64,000 nt of DNA from Pseudomonas sp. TH43 (GTDB lineage Bacteria; Pseudomonadota; Gammaproteobacteria; Pseudomonadales; Pseudomonadaceae): NCBI RefSeq assembly GCF_016650635.1, contig NZ_JAEKFI010000004.1, forward strand, positions 1,560,001-1,624,000, read 5' to 3'. The position numbers and the translations under genes are program-made. Shown piece by piece: positions 15,072-24,239 of the stretch; position 1 is the first letter of the stretch; each line of letters begins with the position of its first letter. A model generated the notes under the pieces. It saw only the letters and a list, made by a program, of their open reading frames with translations, was not told the origin of the DNA and did no database searches.

Positions 15072-16835
15072 TCAATGCCCCGACGACTCCTTGTGGTTGT
15101 CGAGGGTTTCCAGCAGGGCCACCTGCATCCGCGTGTGCACGCGGATGAACCAGCGCCAGAGCAGCGCCGCCACGCCGGCCGCGACCACCGCGATCAGCAC
15201 CAGCAACTTGTTGGTCGGTAAGATACTGGCCGACAAGGCTGCCAACAGCAGGAAAATCACCAGCAGCGAGAGAATCGGGATCACTTCGGAGATCACCCGG
15301 CGCACTCGCTGCGTGTGACGCCCGGCCATCTCCGGCTTCACGCCCATCTCCGCCAGCAGCATCGACAGCGCCTTGAGCTTGCGATAGGCGGCGATCAGGA
15401 ACGGCAACGACAGCAACAACGCCCCGCCCCAGATCAATGCCTTCTGCCAGCTCGGATCCGCGATCCAGTCCTGCAGCCACGCCGAGATGCGTTCGGCAAA
15501 GAACGCACCGCTGAAGAAAATCGCGATCACCAGCGCCAGGTTGACCCCGACTTGCAGCAAAATCTTGCGGATAATCGACGCCAGCATCGCGCCCTCGCCT
15601 TGCGGCTGAATGCTGCGCAGCCATTCGCCATACATGCCAAGCACGCGACCGAGACGTTTGGGCACCGCTGCCGACAATTTGATCGACAGGGGATCAGCCG
15701 CACGAATCAGGTATGGCGTCAGCAGCGTAGTGATCACCGACACCGCCACTGCGACGGGATAAAGGAAGTTGCTGGTGACCTGCAAGGTCATGCCCAGCGC
15801 GGCGATGATGAAGGAAAATTCGCCAATCTGTGACAGCCCCATGCCCACGCGCAGTGAGGTACGTCCGTCATTGCCGGCGATAAATGCACCGAGCCCGCAG
15901 GACAACATCTTGCCCAGCACCACGGCGACGGTGATCACCGCGATCGGCCACGCGTATTGCAGCAGGATCAGCGGGTCGAGCATCAGGCCGATGGCGACGA
16001 AGAAAATCGCACTGAACAGATCCCGAACCGGCTCGATCAACCGCTCGATTTTCAGCAGTTGCCGCGACTCGGCCATGATCGCGCCGATCAGGAACGCACC
16101 CAGCACCATGCTGTACTCAAGCTTGACCACCAGCAGGCAGAAGCCGAAACACAGGCCCAGCACGGTGATCAGGAGCATTTCGTTGCTTTCGAATTTGGCC
16201 ACATAAGCCAACAGACGCGGCACCAGCAGAATACCGATGACCAGTGCGACGATCATGAACAGCGACAGCTTGCCGACCGTGGAAAACACTTCGCCGGAGC
16301 TGACTGTGCCGCTGACCGCGATGCTTGATAACAGCGCGATGATGCCGATGCCGAGGATGTCTTCAACGATCAGCACGCCAAAGATCAACTGCGCGAAGCG
16401 CTCGTTCTTCATCTTCAGGTCATTGAGCGCCTTGACGATGATGGTGGTCGAGGAAATCGCCAGAATTGCACCGAGGAACAGCGAGTCCATGGTGTTCCAG
16501 TCGAACCAGCGGCCGATTTCGTAGCCGATCCAGATCATCAGGATGATTTCGAGGAAGGCCGCGATAAACGCCGTCGCGCCGACCTTGAACAGCTTGCGCA
16601 GGCTGAACTCCAGCCCGAGGCAGAACATCAGGAAAATCACCCCCAGCTCGGCGAGGGTCTTGATGGTTTCTTCGTCGTGGATCAGGCCGAACGGTGGCGT
16701 GTGCGGGCCAATGATGAACCCGGCGACGATGTAGCCAAGCACCACCGGCTGCTTGAAACGGTGGAACAACACGGTCACCACGCCTGCGACCAACATGATC
16801 ACTGCCAGGTCCTGAATAAAGCTGATGGCATGCAT
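15072..16835 (-). CDS. CPA2-family cation:proton antiporter (KefB-like), no TrkA domain
   Basis: 587 aa inner-membrane protein. Residues ~1-390 are the Na/H-exchanger domain with about 12 helices, including GAILAISSTTIIVKAL and the family motifs IVEDILGIGIIAL (Asp pair region) and GLSQIGEFSFIIA. In place of the TrkA-N nucleotide-binding domain of KefB/KefC it ends with a further block of about four hydrophobic helices (~425-570) and a short charged tail. It probably exchanges K+ or Na+ for protons. Convergent with the SMI1/KNR4 gene, 21 bases apart. Confidence 0.87.
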   Translation of the reverse strand: MHAISFIQDLAVIMLVAGVVTVLFHRFKQPVVLGYIVAGFIIGPHTPPFGLIHDEETIKTLAELGVIFLMFCLGLEFSLRKLFKVGATAFIAAFLEIILMIWIGYEIGRWFDWNTMDSLFLGAILAISSTTIIVKALNDLKMKNERFAQLIFGVLIVEDILGIGIIALLSSIAVSGTVSSGEVFSTVGKLSLFMIVALVIGILLVPRLLAYVAKFESNEMLLITVLGLCFGFCLLVVKLEYSMVLGAFLIGAIMAESRQLLKIERLIEPVRDLFSAIFFVAIGLMLDPLILLQYAWPIAVITVAVVLGKMLSCGLGAFIAGNDGRTSLRVGMGLSQIGEFSFIIAALGMTLQVTSNFLYPVAVAVSVITTLLTPYLIRAADPLSIKLSAAVPKRLGRVLGMYGEWLRSIQPQGEGAMLASIIRKILLQVGVNLALVIAIFFSGAFFAERISAWLQDWIADPSWQKALIWGGALLLSLPFLIAAYRKLKALSMLLAEMGVKPEMAGRHTQRVRRVISEVIPILSLLVIFLLLAALSASILPTNKLLVLIAVVAAGVAALLWRWFIRVHTRMQVALLETLDNHKESSGH

Positions 16836-17114
16836 GGCGTGGGCTCCTTGAATGACGAGGCTCGCGAGCAGACGTCAGAAAGGTCTGAACGAGCTAAGTA
16901 AAAATCCGATTTTTATGTGGGAATTGCCCTTGGGGCGGGCTTTTGCAGGGTAACACCGCGACTTCCTGCTGGAAGGCGGTGCAATATAAGGAAACAGATC
17001 GATCCCGGCGTGACGACAGTCTGTCGCCCGGCGTCCCGATAACGGTGCTTTTGAAAAGCGACCAGGCACCCGCAGAGGTGCTTCCAGCAAACAGCCTTGA
17101 CCCGTGAGAACGTT

Positions 17115-17597
17115 ATGGAACCCGGAAACGCCCAGCTGTCGATGACGGTACTGATGACCCCCGACATGGCCAACTTCTCTGGCAATGTCCACGGCGGCAC
17201 CCTGCTCAAATACCTCGACGAAGTGGCTTACGCCTGCGCCAGCCGTTACGCCGGCCGTTACGTGGTGACCCTGTCGGTGGATCAGGTGATTTTCCGCGAG
17301 CCGATCCACGTCGGCGAACTGGTGACCTTCCTCGCTTCGGTCAACTACACCGGCAACACGTCGATGGAAGTCGGCATCAAAGTGGTAACCGAAAACATCC
17401 GCGAACGCTCGGTGCGCCACACCAATAGCTGTTTCTTCACCATGGTCGCGGTCGACGATCAGCGCAAACCTGCTGCGGTGCCGCCGCTGCAACCGCAGAA
17501 CAGTGAAGACAAGCGCCGTTACATGCAGGCACAGCAGCGCCGGCAGATCCGCCAGGAGCTGGAAAAGCGGTATCAGGAGATCAAGGGCGACGCCTGA
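17115..17597 (+). CDS. Hotdog-fold acyl-CoA thioesterase (YciA type)
   Basis: 160 aa from ATG 17115 with GAGAA just upstream; a TTG six codons earlier is open but not supported. One hotdog domain: MTVLMTPDMANFSGNVHGGTLL contains the catalytic Asn/His-Gly-Gly pattern of acyl-CoA hydrolases, followed by LDEVAYACASRYAGRYVVT and VDQVIFREPIHVGELV. Cytosolic, hydrolysing acyl-CoA to free acid and CoA; chain-length preference cannot be read from sequence. The last ~35 residues are a charged tail rich in Gln and Arg. Stands alone as a transcription unit; the 279-base gap upstream shows no further gene. Confidence 0.88.
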   Translation: MEPGNAQLSMTVLMTPDMANFSGNVHGGTLLKYLDEVAYACASRYAGRYVVTLSVDQVIFREPIHVGELVTFLASVNYTGNTSMEVGIKVVTENIRERSVRHTNSCFFTMVAVDDQRKPAAVPPLQPQNSEDKRRYMQAQQRRQIRQELEKRYQEIKGDA

Positions 17598-17623
17598 GAT
17601 TTGTAGCGCTTAGACGGTCGTTT

Positions 17624-17680
17624 CGCGAGCAAGCTCAGCGCCTGCAAAGTCAAAATCTGTAGGCGCAAAGCTTGCTCGCA
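17624..17680. repeat. Degenerate REP stem between thioesterase and pdxY
   Basis: CGCGAGCAAGCTCAGCGCCTGCA (split here as CGCGAGCAAGCT + CAGCGCCTGCA, 17624-17646) is roughly mirrored by TGTAGGCGCAAAGC + TTGCTCGCA (17658-17680). It separates two convergent genes and probably works as a bidirectional terminator. Less regular than the other REP elements in this window. Confidence 0.65.
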
Positions 17681-17697
17681 AATGCGGCAACGCGGTC

Positions 17698-18570
17698 TTA
17701 AAGACTGATCGGCGTGGCTTCGAACTTCACCCGCGGATGCGCAATGCGATCCTGCGCTCGCACCAGCTGCAGCTCATAACTGGCGCAGGCCTGAGTTTCC
17801 AGCAGTACCTCATGCACCGCCGCTGCGGTGAATTCGAACGCGGCCACCAGACTGTCGCCGAGCAGTACGCGCGCCAGGAACAGACCGGACGTCAGATCAC
17901 CTACGCCCACCGGCTGGCGCGGAAACGCCAGCAATGGACGGCGCAGGTGCCAACTGCCATCAGCCGTCACCAACAACATCTCGAAACCCTCTGCCGGTTT
18001 GCCCGGATAATCCAGATGCTTGACCAGCACCGCTTTCGGCCCGCGCGCCAACAAGGCTCGCGCCATCGCCAGGCAATCGAACAACGACTGCGGTTTGCGC
18101 CCGGAAAAGCTGTCCAGCTCCAGTTGGTTCGGGCACATGATGTCCGCCACGGCCGCCGCTTCTTCCAGCAAGAAGTCGCTGACCTCGGTCGGCACGCTGC
18201 AACCTTTCTCGGGATGGCCCATGACTGGATCGCATAGATACAAAGCCTTCGGATTGACCGACTTGATACGCTCGACGCCGCTGAGGATCGCCCGTCCCTG
18301 CGCCGCACTGCCAAGGTAACCGGACAGCACCGCATCGCAGTTGCCCAACTCGCCAATGGCCGCGATGCCTTCGACCAGTTCGGGGATCTGCTGCGGCGGC
18401 AGCACTTCGCCCGCCCACTGGCCGTACTGGGTGTGATTGGAAAACTGCACGGTGTTGAGCGGCCAGACATTCACCCCGACCCGCTGCATCGGGAAAACCG
18501 CGGCGCTGTTGCCGGCATGGCCGAACACCACATGGGACTGAATGGCGAGCAGATGAGGCGTACGTTTCAT
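17698..18570 (-). CDS. pdxY: Pyridoxal kinase PdxY
   Basis: 290 aa, the normal PdxY length. Ribokinase-like kinase that phosphorylates pyridoxal to pyridoxal 5'-phosphate in the B6 salvage pathway. Visible motifs: LLAIQSHVVFGHAGNSAAVFPMQRVGVNVWPL-type N-terminus (pyridoxal site), LSGYLGS, YLCDPVMGH, and the anion-hole/catalytic segment PVGVGDLTSGLFLA with the catalytic Asp. Cytosolic. The ATG at 18570 starts exactly at the conserved N-terminus. It is divergent from the DUF3301 gene. Confidence 0.94.
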   Translation of the reverse strand: MKRTPHLLAIQSHVVFGHAGNSAAVFPMQRVGVNVWPLNTVQFSNHTQYGQWAGEVLPPQQIPELVEGIAAIGELGNCDAVLSGYLGSAAQGRAILSGVERIKSVNPKALYLCDPVMGHPEKGCSVPTEVSDFLLEEAAAVADIMCPNQLELDSFSGRKPQSLFDCLAMARALLARGPKAVLVKHLDYPGKPAEGFEMLLVTADGSWHLRRPLLAFPRQPVGVGDLTSGLFLARVLLGDSLVAAFEFTAAAVHEVLLETQACASYELQLVRAQDRIAHPRVKFEATPISL

Positions 18571-18687
18571 TCGGGTTTTTCCGTAAAACGATTGAAATTC
18601 AAGCCGCGCAGTATGCGACGAAACACAGCCTGTACGACAGACCGGCGACGCAGTTAAGCTGACGCTATCTTTTGGAGTTCCTTGTTG

Positions 18688-19101
18688 ATGCTGACCCTCG
18701 AAAACATCTTCGTGCTGATGCTGTTCGCCGCTGCCGGCGCGTGGCTATGGCACAACCACGGCTTGCGCGAGCGGGCGCTGGAGCGGGTCAAGCAGCATTG
18801 CCTGAACGTGCGCGTCGAGCTGCTCGACGGTAACGTGGCGCTGAAGAAGATCGGCTTCATCAAGGACGCCAACGGCCGTCGACGTCTGGCGCGGGTGTAC
18901 AACTTCGAATTCACCGTAACCGGTGAAACCCGGCACAACGGCACCATCACCCAATTTGGCGCGCACAGTGCGCAGATTGAACTGGCGCCCTACCCGGCCC
19001 CGTTCGATGACACGCCGCCGGTGGTCGAGGTGCAGAGGCCTCGTGCGGAAGTCATCGAGCTGAGTCAGTGGCGGCAGGAACACACCAAGTGGAAGCCCTG
19101 A
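18688..19101 (+). CDS. DUF3301 protein, single membrane anchor
   Basis: 137 aa from ATG 18688 (GGAG ten bases upstream; two TTG codons just before are possible starts). A single N-terminal membrane helix (ENIFVLMLFAAAGAWLW) is followed by a soluble domain with HGLRERALERVKQHCLNVRVELLD and a mixed beta region. This matches the DUF3301 family of gammaproteobacteria, whose function is unknown. Its 3' end abuts a REP-type hairpin that separates it from the convergent COG0523 gene. Confidence 0.82.
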   Translation: MLTLENIFVLMLFAAAGAWLWHNHGLRERALERVKQHCLNVRVELLDGNVALKKIGFIKDANGRRRLARVYNFEFTVTGETRHNGTITQFGAHSAQIELAPYPAPFDDTPPVVEVQRPRAEVIELSQWRQEHTKWKP

Positions 19102-19107
19102 AAGATC

Positions 19108-19185
19108 AAAAGATCGCAGCCTGCGGTAACTCCTACAGGGGGTACGCACATCCTGTTCAGGAGCTGCCGCAGGCTGCGATCTTTT
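19108..19185. repeat. REP inverted pair / bidirectional terminator
   Basis: AAAAGATCGCAGCCTGCGG (from 19108) pairs with CCGCAGGCTGCGATCTTTT (19167-19185), a 19-base perfect stem with a ~40-base loop that includes CTCCTACAG and CAGGAG. It fills the space between two convergent genes, ending three bases before the stop of the COG0523 gene, and carries T-runs on both strands. Confidence 0.82.
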
Positions 19186-19188
19186 AAT

Positions 19189-20154
19189 CTAATCCCTCCG
19201 ACACCCCGACAATCCTCGCTGCAAACCCTCAACATCCTGCGCTTCAGCGAAGATCAGCTCGATTCGCGAATCTTTTCGCCATTCGCTGTCCTGCCAGATC
19301 AGCTCGGCATTCTCCAGGGCGTTCGCAGACACCCAGCCATCCCGGCTGTGGATAACCAGTTTGGCCCGCGTCCAATTGACGCGGGTTAGCCAGTCAGCAA
19401 GGCATTGTTTGTCGAACGTCTGAACCGGATGCCACCGCCAACCAATACTCCAGCTACCCTCCTGCGCCTGACTCAGACAAATCGGCACCGTTGGATCACT
19501 CCAGACGGCCGGCATTTGTCCCAGTCCTTTGGGCACGACCAGATTATCCACACCGTTGAGCGCTTTTGCGGCCAGGCCCGGCAGCTCACTCAGAGGTAGT
19601 TGCGCCTGTTGCGTCCAGATCAACCTGACTGGCGGCAACTGGCTGGCGATTTGTGTACGGGCCGTGTCATCAAGATTTTCCGCCTTGTTCAATAGCAACA
19701 AGCCAGCGGTTTGCAACGCTTCCTGCTGCGCTGCCGGCAACGCTTTCCCCGCTTGAAGCGCTTGAGCATCCAACACCAGAACACACGGCTGAACGGCCAG
19801 CACCCCCAGCCACGGCGCTTCGCTCAGCTGTTTAAGCAACTGCGCCGGATGCCCCAGCCCGGAAGGTTCGATAAACAATCGGTCCGGTTTGGCCTTGCGC
19901 AGTAAACGCCCAAGGCCAATCTGAAACGGCGCACCATTCACGCAACACAAGCAGCCCCCGGCTACTTCACCCAGTGCGATACCATCGGCGTCGCGAGTCA
20001 GCAGCGCGGCGTCGAGGCCGATCTGGCCAAACTCGTTGATCAGCACCGCCCAGCGCTCGCCGGTCGGCCGCTGCGCCATGAGCTGGCGTATCAGGCTGGT
20101 CTTGCCGGCACCCAAAGGGCCAGCAATGACATGGGTGGGAATGTTCTGCAACAT
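19189..20154 (-). CDS. COG0523 (CobW/YjiA-type) metal-chaperone GTPase
   Basis: 321 aa from ATG 20154 (MLQNIPTHVIAGPLGAGKTS). Walker A GPLGAGKT near residue 13, the metal-binding motif GGCLCC near 75, a Walker B-like IEPSGLG and a nucleotide-specificity segment LLLLNKAE. The C-terminal domain is short and divergent. The family loads zinc or other metals on client proteins in a GTP-dependent way. It matches PA5532, next to the zinc-starvation block. A Zur box is not seen directly upstream; it diverges from a small secreted protein gene with only 29 bases between starts. Confidence 0.85.
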   Translation of the reverse strand: MLQNIPTHVIAGPLGAGKTSLIRQLMAQRPTGERWAVLINEFGQIGLDAALLTRDADGIALGEVAGGCLCCVNGAPFQIGLGRLLRKAKPDRLFIEPSGLGHPAQLLKQLSEAPWLGVLAVQPCVLVLDAQALQAGKALPAAQQEALQTAGLLLLNKAENLDDTARTQIASQLPPVRLIWTQQAQLPLSELPGLAAKALNGVDNLVVPKGLGQMPAVWSDPTVPICLSQAQEGSWSIGWRWHPVQTFDKQCLADWLTRVNWTRAKLVIHSRDGWVSANALENAELIWQDSEWRKDSRIELIFAEAQDVEGLQRGLSGCRRD

Positions 20155-20183
20155 GGCCGGGAGCTTACTTGGGAGATTCAAAG

Positions 20184-20540
20184 ATGCGTTGGATGGGATG
20201 GTCGTTGCTGTTGGCGTTGCTGTCGAGCGAAGTGTGGGCTCAGGCCTGCGTAGTGCACAGTCAGGGCGAGCGGCTCGACGTCAAAGTCTGCCAGCAGAAC
20301 CGCAACATTCCGCAGAAACTGTTCAACGACGGTTTCTGCCAGCCATCGCTGGCCGGGCAGAAAGTCGAAGTGCAGTACGTCGACCAGTGCCCGAGCGGTG
20401 CGTTTGGTGTGTGCAGCAACGCGCAAGTCGCCAATATGCCTTATCGCCAGGACATCCACTATTACGGCGTCGCTACTGACGCGGCGTATCTCAAGCCGTA
20501 TTGCGAAGGCCAGAGCCAGGGTTCGTGGCTCAAGCCTTGA
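20184..20540 (+). CDS. Small secreted cysteine-containing protein (PA5533-like)
   Basis: 118 aa from ATG 20184, preceded by GGGAG at a spacing of eight bases. A signal peptide (MRWMGWSLLLALLSSEVWAQ) leads to a mature protein of ~98 residues with seven cysteines or so (ACVVH, VKVCQQN, GFCQP, DQCPSG, GVCSNA, PYCEG), suggesting disulfides in the periplasm. Databases often label this kind of protein as NADH:ubiquinone oxidoreductase, for which I see no support in the sequence. Sits inside the zinc-response region but its function is unknown. Confidence 0.75.
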   Translation: MRWMGWSLLLALLSSEVWAQACVVHSQGERLDVKVCQQNRNIPQKLFNDGFCQPSLAGQKVEVQYVDQCPSGAFGVCSNAQVANMPYRQDIHYYGVATDAAYLKPYCEGQSQGSWLKP

Positions 20541-20544
20541 GGCT

Positions 20545-21195
20545 TTAGCCGAGCCAATCGAGGGTCAGCATCAGCCGTCGCTCGCCCGCTGCCGGTTGCG
20601 GCGAGCGGTGGATCAGCCCGAAGCCTTCATTGCCGTGCCATTTTTCGCCTTTCAACAACGCCACATCGCCGCTGTTGAGTTGCCGGATCTGCTTTGCATC
20701 CTGCGGCTCGGCGTTGGCCTGGCCCAATTGCGTACGATCCATCGCGCCTTCTTTCAGCCACTGACTACCAACGCCCGCGTACGTGGTGATCAACCGCACC
20801 GGCACATGATCGACGTGGAAACGCGGGCACATGGCCTTATCCAGCACCCGCAGGCGCAAGCCGATGCGCCGCGCGCCGAGCAGACAGGCGAAGGCGCTGA
20901 CCAGCCACTTCAGGTCGGAGATAAACCCCTCATATCCCTCCAGATCGCGGAATCCGCCGGCCAGACCACTGAGGTTCGGCTCATCATCTTCGTCCGCCAG
21001 TTCCAGGCACAGCGACTCCGCCAAGGGTTCGTTGAGTGACAACAGCAAGTTGGCGAAATCGGCAATGTGCAACGGCAATTGCCGCTGCCAGACAGCGAGG
21101 TTTACCTGCTCCTCGAGGATGCGTGTCAGCGCTTTCGGCTCCGGGCCCTGGTGTTGCAAGCGCGTGCGGTTTTGCAGCAGTTTGAGCGCGAGCAT
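20545..21195 (-). CDS. DUF1826 protein in the zigA operon
   Basis: 216 aa, translationally coupled to zigA: its ATG overlaps the zigA TGA by one base (TGATG at 21193-21197). The fold looks like a cupin or 2OG-oxygenase-like barrel, with PRFHVDHVPVRLITTY and GEKWHGNEGFGLIHRSP carrying conserved histidines and an aspartate that could bind metal. DUF1826 genes commonly follow COG0523 genes in Zur regulons (PA5534 in P. aeruginosa). Inference: a client or partner of ZigA during zinc limitation. Biochemical activity unknown. Confidence 0.82.
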   Translation of the reverse strand: MLALKLLQNRTRLQHQGPEPKALTRILEEQVNLAVWQRQLPLHIADFANLLLSLNEPLAESLCLELADEDDEPNLSGLAGGFRDLEGYEGFISDLKWLVSAFACLLGARRIGLRLRVLDKAMCPRFHVDHVPVRLITTYAGVGSQWLKEGAMDRTQLGQANAEPQDAKQIRQLNSGDVALLKGEKWHGNEGFGLIHRSPQPAAGERRLMLTLDWLG

Positions 21196-22400
21196 CAGGC
21201 GGCCTCTTCATGCCAAGGGCCGAACGGGTCGGGCAGCAATCGCCAGCCTTCGACGCCAATCGCCATTTCATCATCACTCAGCAGGCAAGCGTCGAGTTCG
21301 GCAAAAAGCTGTAGGAAATCGATGTTCTGACCGATGAATACCAGCTCCTGACGGCAGTCTCCGACACTCGGCGTCCAGTTTTCCATGATTGCTGCGGTAC
21401 TTTCCTGATCCTGCGGCCACTGGTTTTTCGCCACGAAGCGCCACCAGCGTCCGGCGAAACCATGGCGCATCAAACCGCCGGCCTGGGACCAACTACCGGC
21501 GTCCGTGGGTTTGCTTGCCAGCCAGAAGAACCCTTTTGAGCGCAGTAATTTACCGTTCAACCACGGTCGGTCGATGAAGCTGAAGAAGCGTTGCGGGTGA
21601 AAGGGCCGGCGCGCGCGATAAGCCGTAGAGGCGATACCGTATTCATCGGTTTCCGCAACGTGCTCGCCACGTAATTCTTGTAGCCAACCGGGTGCCTGTG
21701 CGGCTTTTTCAAAGTCGAAACGGCCAGTGTTGAGGATCTTCTCCAACGGAACTTCGCCCATCACCATCGGAATGATTTCGGCCTGAGCGTTGAGGCGTTT
21801 GAGGATCGCCATCAATTCCTCCCGCTCGCTCTGGCTGATCAAGTCGATCTTGCTGATCAACAACACGTCGGCGAATTCGACTTGTTCGACCAGCAGGTCG
21901 GTGATCGAGCGCTCGTCTTCCTCGCCGAGGATTTCACCCCGGGAGGCGAGGCTTTCAGCGGCTTGGTAATCGAGGAGGAAGTTCACCCCGTCGACTACAG
22001 TGATCATGGTGTCGAGGCGAGCGATGTCAGCGAGACTTTGGCCGGACTCATCGCGAAAGGTAAACGTCTCGGCCACCGGCAACGGCTCAGAGATTCCCGT
22101 GGATTCGATCAACAAATAATCGAAGCGACCCTCATGGGCGAGCTTGCTGACTTCCTCAAGCAAGTCCTCGCGTAACGTACAGCAGATACAACCGTTGCTC
22201 ATTTCCACGAGCTTCTCTTCAGCGCGGTTCAGGCTGACATCGCGTTGAACTTCGCTGCCATCAATGTTGATCTCGCTCATATCATTGACGATCACTGCCA
22301 CGCGCAAACCCTTGCGATTACGTAGTACGTAATTCAAAAGTGTACTTTTTCCAGCGCCGAGAAATCCTGAAAGAACGGTCACGGGCAACGCAGCTGACAT
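21195..22400 (-). CDS. zigA: Zinc-starvation COG0523 GTPase ZigA
   Basis: 401 aa. Walker A GFLGAGKSTLLN (~12), metal motif NGCICCTLREDLL (~70), Walker B region LLIESTGISEP, switch/specificity segment LLISKIDLIS, and a full CobW C-terminal domain with RPFHPQRFFSFIDRPW and LLRSKGFFWLAS. This is the subgroup of COG0523 linked to zinc limitation; in related bacteria ZigA supplies zinc to enzymes when zinc is scarce. The Zur-box-like palindrome at 22529-22543, about 130 bases upstream, supports zinc-repressed expression. DUF1826 follows in the same operon. Confidence 0.9.
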   Translation of the reverse strand: MSAALPVTVLSGFLGAGKSTLLNYVLRNRKGLRVAVIVNDMSEINIDGSEVQRDVSLNRAEEKLVEMSNGCICCTLREDLLEEVSKLAHEGRFDYLLIESTGISEPLPVAETFTFRDESGQSLADIARLDTMITVVDGVNFLLDYQAAESLASRGEILGEEDERSITDLLVEQVEFADVLLISKIDLISQSEREELMAILKRLNAQAEIIPMVMGEVPLEKILNTGRFDFEKAAQAPGWLQELRGEHVAETDEYGIASTAYRARRPFHPQRFFSFIDRPWLNGKLLRSKGFFWLASKPTDAGSWSQAGGLMRHGFAGRWWRFVAKNQWPQDQESTAAIMENWTPSVGDCRQELVFIGQNIDFLQLFAELDACLLSDDEMAIGVEGWRLLPDPFGPWHEEAA

Positions 22401-22528
22401 TGGATAATCCTCATAAAATAATAGCCGATCAACGCTTCTGGTTGCGCATGACGTTTTCTGGCCGCGGGCGATGGGCTCGCAGAAGTTGAACGCTTGAAAT
22501 CGGCCAGCTCAGGCTTGGCTAAAACTAA

Positions 22529-22543
22529 TGTTATAGTATAACA
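22529..22543. promoter_or_regulatory. Zur box (zigA / secreted-protein divergent promoter)
   Basis: Perfect palindrome TGTTATA-G-TATAACA. It contains the GTTATAnTATAAC core of Zur operators in gammaproteobacteria. Located between divergent zigA (start 22400) and the small secreted gene (start 22627), overlapping sequences that resemble -10 elements in both directions, so zinc-loaded Zur could repress both genes. Confidence 0.85.
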
Positions 22544-22626
22544 ATAAGAATAAGCCAGCCCTGCTCTTGCGCTAAATGACAAAGCGCTGGAATCTGCAAT
22601 CAATCTGCTAGTCGGGAAATGTGTTG

Positions 22627-23001
22627 ATGAATGCGCTGAAATGCTCGCTGGTGAGCCTTGCCTTGCTGATGACTGTCAACGCGTGGGCGCAGATGCCGTC
22701 CCTTGCCACGTGTACGCGCAGCGCCAATCTGCTGGCCTGCGTGGATGCCGATGGCAACGCCTACAGCGTTAACACTGTGGGCAGCACGCTGTACTTGCGC
22801 GGTTTTGAAAAGGACGGCCATCGCTATTGGGCACAGACCAACAGCCGATTTGGGCAACTGACGTTCTTCACCGGCATCGCCTCCGACGGTGAAGCCTGGG
22901 TCGGCTACACCCGCCGGGTAGGCTGGACCACCATCAATCGCTTCTCTAGCTCGGGTGGCAGCAGCACCAAGTTCACTTGCAGCCGGATTGCTGGCTGCTA
23001 G
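22627..23001 (+). CDS. Small secreted protein (PA5537-like)
   Basis: 124 aa from ATG 22627, with GGGAAAT a few bases upstream; GTG and TTG codons just before are possible starts. Signal peptide MNALKCSLVSLALLMTVNAW ending at AQA/AQM, then a mature domain with YSVNTVGSTLYLRGFEKDG and four cysteines (ATCTRS, LLACVD, FTCSRIAGC). It has the same style as the 20184 gene. The stop overlaps the convergent amidase gene by four bases. The Zur box 84 bases upstream suggests zinc-repressed expression. Function unknown. Confidence 0.75.
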   Translation: MNALKCSLVSLALLMTVNAWAQMPSLATCTRSANLLACVDADGNAYSVNTVGSTLYLRGFEKDGHRYWAQTNSRFGQLTFFTGIASDGEAWVGYTRRVGWTTINRFSSSGGSSTKFTCSRIAGC

Positions 23002-24200
23002 ACCTGCGCTTTTTGCTCCTGTTGCTGCCAAGCGATGTAGCTGTCGATAGGCGGATTCTTTACGAAGTAACGCTGCAAACCCTCGAACAAACCATCCGCG
23101 ACCGCCTGTTGATGCCTCGCAGTGACCAGCCGCTGACTGTCGCGAGCGTTGGAAATGAAGCCGGTTTCCACCAGAATCGAAGGCACATCGGGTGACTTCA
23201 GCACGGCAAATCCGGCTTGCTCAACGCGTTTCTGATGCAGGGAAGTGATGCCCGCCAGGCTGCCGAGTACCGCGTTACCCAATTGCAAACTGGCGGCGAT
23301 CGTCGCATTCATCGACATGTCGAGAATCACTCCGGCAAGCATCGGGTCCTTGTCTTTGAGATTGAGCAAGCTGGTGGCGCCGAGCAGGTCCGCGCCGTTC
23401 TCTCGCTGCGCCATGAAACGCGCCGTCGCTGACGTTGCGCCACCCTCCGACAGGCAATACACCGACGCGCCAGAAGCGCTCAGCCGTGGTGCCGCATCGG
23501 CATGCACCGAGATAAACATGTCGGCTTTGTGCTGCCTAGCGATGTCCACACGCTTGCGCAACGGCAGGAAAAAATCATCGTTACGTACCAGTTTGACGTC
23601 GAAACCTTTCTCTTTTTTCAGACGCTTGGCCAGCAACTGGGCAATGGAAAGTACTACGTCCTTCTCCCTCTCGCCTTTGGCTCCCACTGCTCCGGGGTCC
23701 TTTCCGCCATGTCCGGGATCGACAACCACGATGATGTCGCGCTTTGGATGAACCTTATTCGCGGGTGTTTCACGTGGAACCATTGGCGCGACAGGCGCCT
23801 GTTTTGCGCTGACCAAATCCAGGACAAGGCGATATCCCTGGCCGTCATGAGGCGCCAGAAGAAAGCTGTTCAACAGTACTGGATCACTCAGATCGAGAAC
23901 AATCCGCGTATCACCTTGGCCGAACCGACCCGATCTGATTGACCGAATGACAGAGTCATTGAGCGACAGTTGACTGAAATCGCCAATCCAACTGGCGCCA
24001 TTCAGGTCAATGATCAGCCGCTCAGGAGCGCTGAGCGTGAAGGTTTTGTAGCGCACCGGTCCGCTCAAATCGAAAACCAAACGCAGTTTGTCATCCGAGC
24101 GCCAGAGCCGCGCATTGCGGATTTGCGTAGCGGACACGCTAAAGGGCAAGGCGAATGCCGCGCCGGCCAGAATCAGATTAAGCAGATGGCGTCTGTGCAT
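22998..24200 (-). CDS. amiA: N-acetylmuramoyl-L-alanine amidase (AMIN + Amidase_3), zinc enzyme
   Basis: 400 aa. Cleaves the amide between MurNAc and the stem peptide in the periplasm during daughter-cell separation. A signal peptide with a twin arginine (HRRHLLNLILAG) suggests Tat export, as known for AmiA/AmiC. AMIN domain ~28-130 (targets peptidoglycan/septum), then Amidase_3 ~155-380 with zinc ligands in VDPGHGGKDPG, the Glu of GEREKDVVL and SVHADA, and the catalytic Glu in LVETGFISN. It replaces or duplicates the housekeeping amiB/amiC next to mutL; linkage to the zinc block matches PA5538. The Zur box at 24240-24254 is 40 bases upstream. Confidence 0.9.
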   Translation of the reverse strand: MHRRHLLNLILAGAAFALPFSVSATQIRNARLWRSDDKLRLVFDLSGPVRYKTFTLSAPERLIIDLNGASWIGDFSQLSLNDSVIRSIRSGRFGQGDTRIVLDLSDPVLLNSFLLAPHDGQGYRLVLDLVSAKQAPVAPMVPRETPANKVHPKRDIIVVVDPGHGGKDPGAVGAKGEREKDVVLSIAQLLAKRLKKEKGFDVKLVRNDDFFLPLRKRVDIARQHKADMFISVHADAAPRLSASGASVYCLSEGGATSATARFMAQRENGADLLGATSLLNLKDKDPMLAGVILDMSMNATIAASLQLGNAVLGSLAGITSLHQKRVEQAGFAVLKSPDVPSILVETGFISNARDSQRLVTARHQQAVADGLFEGLQRYFVKNPPIDSYIAWQQQEQKAQV

Positions 24201-24239
24201 ATGAAAGCCTGTTCATGAAAAAGGCATCGTGATTTGTAT

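Noticed and set aside
20184..20540. Naming the small secreted protein as NADH:ubiquinone oxidoreductase
   Set aside because: A 118-aa signal-peptide-bearing, Cys-containing protein shows no feature of complex I subunits; the label seems to be an inherited annotation error.
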